Shown here: positions 59,908-64,000 of the stretch, in pieces
How the letters are laid out: each line of letters begins with the position of its first letter
How positions within the stretch are numbered: position 1 is the first letter of the stretch
From: Anaeromassilibacillus sp. An250
GTDB taxonomy: Bacteria > Bacillota > Clostridia > Oscillospirales > Acutalibacteraceae
Direction of reading: 5' to 3'
DNA length: 64,000 nucleotides
Assembly (NCBI RefSeq): GCF_002159845.1
Contig: NZ_NFJK01000003.1
Location: forward strand, 1 to 64,000
Notes under the pieces: generated by a model
Seen by the model: the letters and a program-made list of their open reading frames with translations, nothing else
Told to the model about the DNA's origin: nothing
Database searches by the model: none
Position numbers and translations under genes: made by a program

Positions 59908-61239
59908 TTGTTTAAGACAATTAAGAATGCCTGGAGTATCCCGGATCTGCGCAAAAAGATCCTCTTTACTCTGTTGATTATCGTGGTGTTCCGTTTCGGC
60001 GCCACGATCCCGGTCCCGTTCCTGGATGTCGATGCCTTGCAGGGCTTGATGGGCACGGTCAACGAGACGGGGAATGCACTCAGCTACCTGGATATGTTGT
60101 CCGGCGGCGCCTTCGCAAATGCGACCATGTTTGCAATGGGCATTAGCCCGTACATCAACAGTTCCATCATTATGCAGTTGTTGACAGTTGCCATTCCTCC
60201 CCTGGAGCGTATGGCGAAGGAAGGCGAGGAAGGGCGCAAGAGAATTGCGACCATTACACGTTACGTCACAGTTGCTTTGGGCTTGATCCAAGGTACCGCG
60301 TATTACTTCTATCTGCGCAACAGCACCTATCAGGGCGCTCCGATTGCCCTGTATACCTCGGGCTGGGAGCAGGTATTCGCAGCGATTGTCATTATCCTGG
60401 CGTTTACCGCTGGTACGGCAATCATGATGTGGATGGGCGAGCAGATCAACCAGAAGGGCATTGGAAACGGTATTTCCATCCTCCTGTTTGCTGGTATCGT
60501 GGCAAGAATGCCGCACACCATCCGTTTGCTTACCCAGTATATCTCGGCTGCAATTGCAGACCCGTCCAACTATGGACAGTATTATGCATTTGTCCCGCTC
60601 TTTGTGATCCTGTTCCTGGCTGTGATCTGGGTAATCGCTTTCATGAACGATTCCGAGCGCCGCATCCCGGTTCAGTATGCAAAGCGTGTGGTTGGCCGGA
60701 AGATGTACGGCGGCCAGAGCACGCATATCCCGATCAAGGTTGCGATGTCCGGCGTTATGCCGATCATCTTCGCAAGCTCGATCCTCTCCATTCCGAGCAC
60801 AATCCAGCTCTTCATGGGCACCAATGTGTCGGGCTTCTGGCAGTCCTTCTTTGAGGCATTTTCTTCCACGGGCTGGCTCTACTCGGTATTGTATTTCATT
60901 CTGATTATCCTGTTTGCTTACTTCTATGTAACCATCCAGTATAATCCGATTGAGATGGCCAATAATCTTCGTCAGAATAATGGCACCATCCCGGGCATCC
61001 GCCCCGGCAAGCCGACTTCTGATTTTATTTCGAAGATTCTTTCCAAGATTACGTTGATTGGCGCGTTGTTCCTCGCGGTGATTGCGTTGCTGCCGATTCT
61101 CTTCGGTGCTGTTACTGGTATGCACAACCTCTCCTTGGGTGGTACTTCTATCATCATCTTGGTTGGCGTTGCGCTGGATACCATGAAACAGATGGAATCC
61201 CAGATGATGATGCGCCATTACAAAGGTTTCCTTGACTGA
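59908..61239 (+). CDS. secY: Preprotein translocase subunit SecY
   Basis: Channel subunit of the Sec translocon. 443 aa with ten membrane segments. Landmarks are KTIKNAWSIPDLRKKILFTLLIIVVFRFGATIPVPF, the plug-region LSGGAFANATMFAMGISPYINSSIIMQLL, and FAYFYVTIQYNPIEMANNLRQNNGTIPGIRPGKPT. The start is TTG at 59908 behind GAGGTGATCTGAG. Confidence 0.97.
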   Translation: MFKTIKNAWSIPDLRKKILFTLLIIVVFRFGATIPVPFLDVDALQGLMGTVNETGNALSYLDMLSGGAFANATMFAMGISPYINSSIIMQLLTVAIPPLERMAKEGEEGRKRIATITRYVTVALGLIQGTAYYFYLRNSTYQGAPIALYTSGWEQVFAAIVIILAFTAGTAIMMWMGEQINQKGIGNGISILLFAGIVARMPHTIRLLTQYISAAIADPSNYGQYYAFVPLFVILFLAVIWVIAFMNDSERRIPVQYAKRVVGRKMYGGQSTHIPIKVAMSGVMPIIFASSILSIPSTIQLFMGTNVSGFWQSFFEAFSSTGWLYSVLYFILIILFAYFYVTIQYNPIEMANNLRQNNGTIPGIRPGKPTSDFISKILSKITLIGALFLAVIALLPILFGAVTGMHNLSLGGTSIIILVGVALDTMKQMESQMMMRHYKGFLD

Positions 61240-61254
61240 TAAGGAGGAAATGGT

Positions 61255-61887
61255 ATGAATCTGATTCTTCTTGGCGCACCGGGCGCCGGTAAAGGAACCC
61301 AGGCAGAGGTCATCTGCCAGCATTTATCCATCCCCGCGATTTCCACGGGGAATATGATCCGCGAAGCGCTGAAGAGCGGCACGGAGATGGGCTTGAAGGC
61401 AAAGTCCTTCATGGACGCAGGCAAGCTTGTACCCGATGAGGTCGTGATCGGCATCGTCAAGGAGCGTTTGGCGCAGGACGATTGCAAGAACGGTTTCGTG
61501 CTGGACGGTTTCCCGCGCACCATCCCCCAGGCCGAGGCTCTGGACAAGATGGGCATTGTCATCGACAAGGTGATCGACATCGAAGTGGCCGATGACAAGA
61601 TTGTGGAGCGTATGTCCGGACGCCGTGTCTGCGAAACTTGCGGCGCCACCTACCACCTGCTTTACAATAAGCCGGAAGTAGAGGGCAAATGCGGCAAGTG
61701 CGGAGGCGCCCTCGTTCAGCGCAAGGATGACCATCCGGATACAGTGAAAGAACGCCTGCATGTCTACCACGAGCAGACCGAGCCTCTCAAGGATTACTAT
61801 GAGAAGCAGGGCAAGCTCCGCATTGTAGAAGGTCAGGAAGAAGTGGCCGACACCACCAAACTGACGTTGGCAGCATTAGAGGCGTAA
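61255..61887 (+). CDS. adk: Adenylate kinase
   Basis: AMP + ATP to 2 ADP. 210 aa. P-loop [19 protein letters not shown] site [14 protein letters not shown] and [13 protein letters not shown]. The LID contains [26 protein letters not shown], a four-Cys zinc site typical of Gram-positive enzymes. The stop lies 2 nt before map. Confidence 0.97.
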   Translation: MNLILLGAPGAGKGTQAEVICQHLSIPAISTGNMIREALKSGTEMGLKAKSFMDAGKLVPDEVVIGIVKERLAQDDCKNGFVLDGFPRTIPQAEALDKMGIVIDKVIDIEVADDKIVERMSGRRVCETCGATYHLLYNKPEVEGKCGKCGGALVQRKDDHPDTVKERLHVYHEQTEPLKDYYEKQGKLRIVEGQEEVADTTKLTLAALEA

Positions 61888-61889
61888 CC

Positions 61890-62642
61890 ATGATTGTGCT
61901 TAAAACCAGCCGCGAGCTCGCAATTATGCGGGAAGCGTGCCGGATCTCTGCGAAAGCACTGAGGCTGGCTGGCGAAGCGGTCGAACCCGGGGTTTCCACC
62001 TGGGAGATCGACCGCGTTGTCCGCCGCGCGATCGAGGAAGAGGGCGGAAAGCCCAACTTCCTTGGTTACGGCGGTTTTCCGGGCAGCGCATGTGTCTCTG
62101 TAAACGATGTGGTGATCCACGGCATACCCCATAAGGAGATTATCCTCAAGGAGGGCGACATTGTCAGCATTGACACTGGCGCCTTTTACGAGGGATTTAA
62201 TGGCGACAATGCATATACCTTCCCGTGTGGGGATGTAAGCGAGGAAGCCAAGCGCCTTATGGATGTCACACGCGAAAGCCTCTTTGAGGGCATCAAGGCC
62301 GCCCAGGCCGGGGCCCGCATTGGGGATATTGGCAGCGCGGTCCAGCGGTATGTCGAGGCGCGCGGCTACTCGGTGGTACGGGATTTTGTCGGCCACGGAG
62401 TAGGTGCGAAGCTGCATGAAGACCCAAGTGTTCCCAATTACGGCACGCCGGGCAGAGGCGTGCGCCTGTTACCAGGCATGACCATCGCAATTGAACCAAT
62501 GATCAACGCCGGTGTGAAGGAAGTCAAAACGCTGAAGGACGGTTGGACGACCGTCACGGCGGATGGAAAGCTTTCTGCGCACTTTGAGCATACCATCGCG
62601 ATCACCCCGGACGGACCGGTGATTATGACTCTGCCGGAATAA
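61890..62642 (+). CDS. map: Type I methionine aminopeptidase
   Basis: Removes the initiator Met from new proteins. 250 aa. The metal-binding residues lie in VVIHGIPHKE, DIVSIDTGAFYEGFNGDNAYTF (two Asp), VGHGVGAKLHEDPSVPNYG (His) and FEHTIAITPDGP (Glu). The order adk-map-KOW-infA is typical of Clostridia. Confidence 0.98.
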   Translation: MIVLKTSRELAIMREACRISAKALRLAGEAVEPGVSTWEIDRVVRRAIEEEGGKPNFLGYGGFPGSACVSVNDVVIHGIPHKEIILKEGDIVSIDTGAFYEGFNGDNAYTFPCGDVSEEAKRLMDVTRESLFEGIKAAQAGARIGDIGSAVQRYVEARGYSVVRDFVGHGVGAKLHEDPSVPNYGTPGRGVRLLPGMTIAIEPMINAGVKEVKTLKDGWTTVTADGKLSAHFEHTIAITPDGPVIMTLPE

Positions 62643-62654
62643 AAGGGGGAGACC

Positions 62655-62942
62655 ATGGATTTTGTCAGAGGACTCGTCGTCCGCGCCCTTGCCGGGCGGG
62701 ACAAAGGCGGCTTCTTCGCGGTGCTGGAGGCCGACGGCGACATGGCCGTGATTTGCAACGGCAGGCGGCGCAGCCTTTCACATCCAAAGAGAAAGAAGCA
62801 AAAACATCTTCTAGCGACCAAGACGGTCTTGGAAGAGGGTTCATTGCAAACCAACCGTGAAATTCGCCACGCTCTTCGTCCGTTTGAAGAGAAGAGCTGT
62901 TTTCCACAAGAGGAGGCTACTGTATGTCAAAACAGGACGTAA
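62655..62942 (+). CDS. KOW domain RNA-binding protein
   Basis: 95 aa. [50 protein letters not shown] is the eL14-like KOW domain found between map and infA in Firmicutes (YlqC/RplGB-neighbour type, probably ribosome-associated). The C terminus overlaps the infA start by 19 nt, so translation is coupled. The exact function is unknown. Confidence 0.88.
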   Translation: MDFVRGLVVRALAGRDKGGFFAVLEADGDMAVICNGRRRSLSHPKRKKQKHLLATKTVLEEGSLQTNREIRHALRPFEEKSCFPQEEATVCQNRT

Positions 62943-63142
62943 TTGAAACCGAGGGCATTGTGACGGAAGCACTCCCAAACGCAATGTTTATGGTAGAGCT
63001 TCAAAACCACCACCAGGTGCTGGCCCACATTTCCGGAAAGCTCCGGATGAACTTCATCCGCATCCTTCCGGGCGATAAGGTCACGATCGAACTTTCTCCG
63101 TACGATCTGACCCGCGGCCGCATCACGTGGCGTTCGAAATAA
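62924..63142 (+). CDS. infA: Translation initiation factor IF-1
   Basis: 72 aa OB-fold: [72 protein letters not shown]. It blocks the A site during initiation. AAGAGGAGGCTACTGT precedes the ATG. Confidence 0.98.
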   Translation: MSKQDVIETEGIVTEALPNAMFMVELQNHHQVLAHISGKLRMNFIRILPGDKVTIELSPYDLTRGRITWRSK

Positions 63143-63211
63143 AGGGATTTCGCAGGGCCAAGACAGCTTGCGGAATTTCAACACGAGACTTCACTAAGGG
63201 AGGGCGCACAA

Positions 63212-63325
63212 ATGAAAGTCAGACCTTCTGTCAAAAAGATTTGCGAGAAGTGCAAAATCATTAAGCGCAAGGGAAAAGTCATGGTCATCTGTGACAACCC
63301 GAAGCATAAACAGCGCCAGGGTTGA
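63212..63325 (+). CDS. rpmJ: 50S ribosomal protein L36
   Basis: 37 aa. [21 protein letters not shown] opens the protein; CEKC, CDNPKH provide the three Cys and one His zinc ligands of the canonical form. AAGGGAGGGCGCACAA precedes the ATG. Confidence 0.97.
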   Translation: MKVRPSVKKICEKCKIIKRKGKVMVICDNPKHKQRQG

Positions 63326-63340
63326 AAGCTGCGCTTTCAG

Positions 63341-63397
63341 ACACGGCCCGCCTGATGGCGGGGACCGCGAGGCTGGGAAAGAATCCCAAGCCCGTGT
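63341..63397 (+). promoter_or_regulatory. Three-way-junction structure ahead of rpsM
   Basis: In the 129-nt rpmJ-rpsM gap, ACACGG (63341) pairs with CCGTGT (63392-63397) and encloses two hairpins, CCCGCC-TGAT-GGCGGG and GGCTGGGA-AAGAA-TCCCAAGCC. A further GGGG/CCCC hairpin follows near 63406-63420. The structure could be an r-protein feedback site for the alpha operon part; no known family is matched. Confidence 0.55.
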
Positions 63398-63454
63398 TCC
63401 GCTTAGGGGAAACGATCCCCATCAATTTGAAAGACTAATTGGAGGTGCAACAGT

Positions 63455-63823
63455 ATGGCGCGTATAGCAGGTATTGATCTGCCCAGAGACAAGCGCATCG
63501 AAATTGCTCTTACCTATATTTATGGCATTGGCCGCAAGACCGCCACGGATATTTGCAAGGCAACGGGTGTGAACCCCGACATCCGCGTAAGAGATCTGAC
63601 GGAAGACGACGCATCGAAGCTGAGAGAATATATCGACCACAACTGCCGCGTGGAAGGCGACCTTCGCCGCGACGTTGCGTTCGACATCAAGAGACTGATT
63701 GAAATTGGTTGCTATCGCGGTCTCCGTCACCGCAAGGGTCTGCCCGTAAGAGGCCAGCGTTCGAAGACCAACGCACGTACGCGGAAGGGTCCGAGAAAGA
63801 CCATGGCCAACAAGAAGAAATAA
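63455..63823 (+). CDS. rpsM: 30S ribosomal protein S13
   Basis: 122 aa. [34 protein letters not shown], and the C-terminal [34 protein letters not shown], match S13. The start follows TTGGAGGTGCAACAGT. Confidence 0.98.
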   Translation: MARIAGIDLPRDKRIEIALTYIYGIGRKTATDICKATGVNPDIRVRDLTEDDASKLREYIDHNCRVEGDLRRDVAFDIKRLIEIGCYRGLRHRKGLPVRGQRSKTNARTRKGPRKTMANKKK

Positions 63824-63842
63824 GCAGGGAGGGATTTAAAAG

Positions 63843-64000
63843 ATGGCAGCACAGAAGGGCGCTAAGAGAGGTACTACTGTTCGCAGACGCCGTGAACGCA
63901 AAAATATTGACCGTGGAGCTGCTCATATCCAGTCCACCTTTAATAACACGATTGTGACCATCACCGACACCCAGGGCAACGCGATTTCCTGGGCGAGCTC
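63843..64000 (+). CDS. rpsK: 30S ribosomal protein S11, truncated by the window end
   Basis: The first 52 codons are present: [21 protein letters not shown], then [28 protein letters not shown], the conserved S11 N terminus. The frame is open at the window edge; the gene continues beyond. AGGGAGGGATTTAAAAG precedes the ATG. Confidence 0.96.
   Translation, partial: MAAQKGAKRGTTVRRRRERKNIDRGAAHIQSTFNNTIVTITDTQGNAISWAS

Noticed and set aside
59839-61323. 494-aa minus-strand frame over secY
   Set aside because: Antisense shadow of secY with low-complexity His/Asp/Asn composition.

Overview
The window is a stretch of a moderately GC-rich Clostridia chromosome, most likely Oscillospirales (Ruminococcaceae or Acutalibacteraceae-like). 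The grounds are a ruvC-ruvA-ruvB cluster, a SpoVB-type flippase, a T-box leader on the ilv operon, a zinc-finger ClpE, the zinc-binding type of S14, a KOW-domain protein between map and infA, a DUF5711 protein, and frequent TTG/GTG starts behind strong GGAGG sites. The genus is an inference; no rRNA is present to fix it.

Layout. 0.1-3 kb: Holliday-junction processing (ruvCAB), then an odd repeat-bearing intergenic region and a stand-alone CutA/PII-like domain protein. 3.3-11.9 kb: glmM, an RNA methyltransferase, an ECF transporter module (ecfA1-ecfA2-ecfT) running into truA and a DUF5711 protein, then cvpA-like and pgsA genes. 12-16 kb: clpE, a Gly-Arg-His-Gln tRNA cluster, a nitroreductase and a lone tRNA-Lys. 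16-22.8 kb: an accessory zone on both strands (PH-domain protein, ROK repressor with a sugar-type oxidoreductase, AI-2E exporter, nitroreductase, GNAT) that ends in a second region of decayed CRISPR-like repeats. 22.9-27.4 kb: T-box-controlled ilvB-ilvN-ilvA-ridA for branched-chain amino acids. 27.5-35.2 kb: accessory genes (secreted protein, methyltransferase, DHFR-like, kinase-like, AT-rich NERD protein), then cmpB-like, spoVB and prmA. 35.3-38.4 kb: a strongly AT-rich island with a methyltransferase-like protein and a GT8-GT2 fusion, apparently acquired.

38.5-47 kb, minus strand: a nearly complete shikimate/aromatic amino acid block, aroE-aroK then aroF-tyrA-aroB-aroA-aroC-pheA. Between aroK and aroF lie a consensus promoter, a 46-codon leader ORF whose core FTGFGYPRFFWAWDFY has nine aromatic residues in sixteen, and an intrinsic terminator. 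This looks like a ribosome-mediated attenuator that reads Phe, Tyr and Trp together, and it is the most interesting element of the window. A second promoter/terminator pair lies between aroF and tyrA.

47-50.3 kb: acpP, a small membrane protein, an archaeal/eukaryal-type proS, a PH-domain membrane protein and a microprotein carrying the oxaloacetate-decarboxylase beta motif. 50.4 kb to the end: the S10-spc-alpha ribosomal protein supercluster (rpsJ to rpsK, truncated by the window edge) with secY, adk, map, a KOW protein and infA. Its leader has a terminator-like hairpin, and a three-way-junction structure sits before rpsM.
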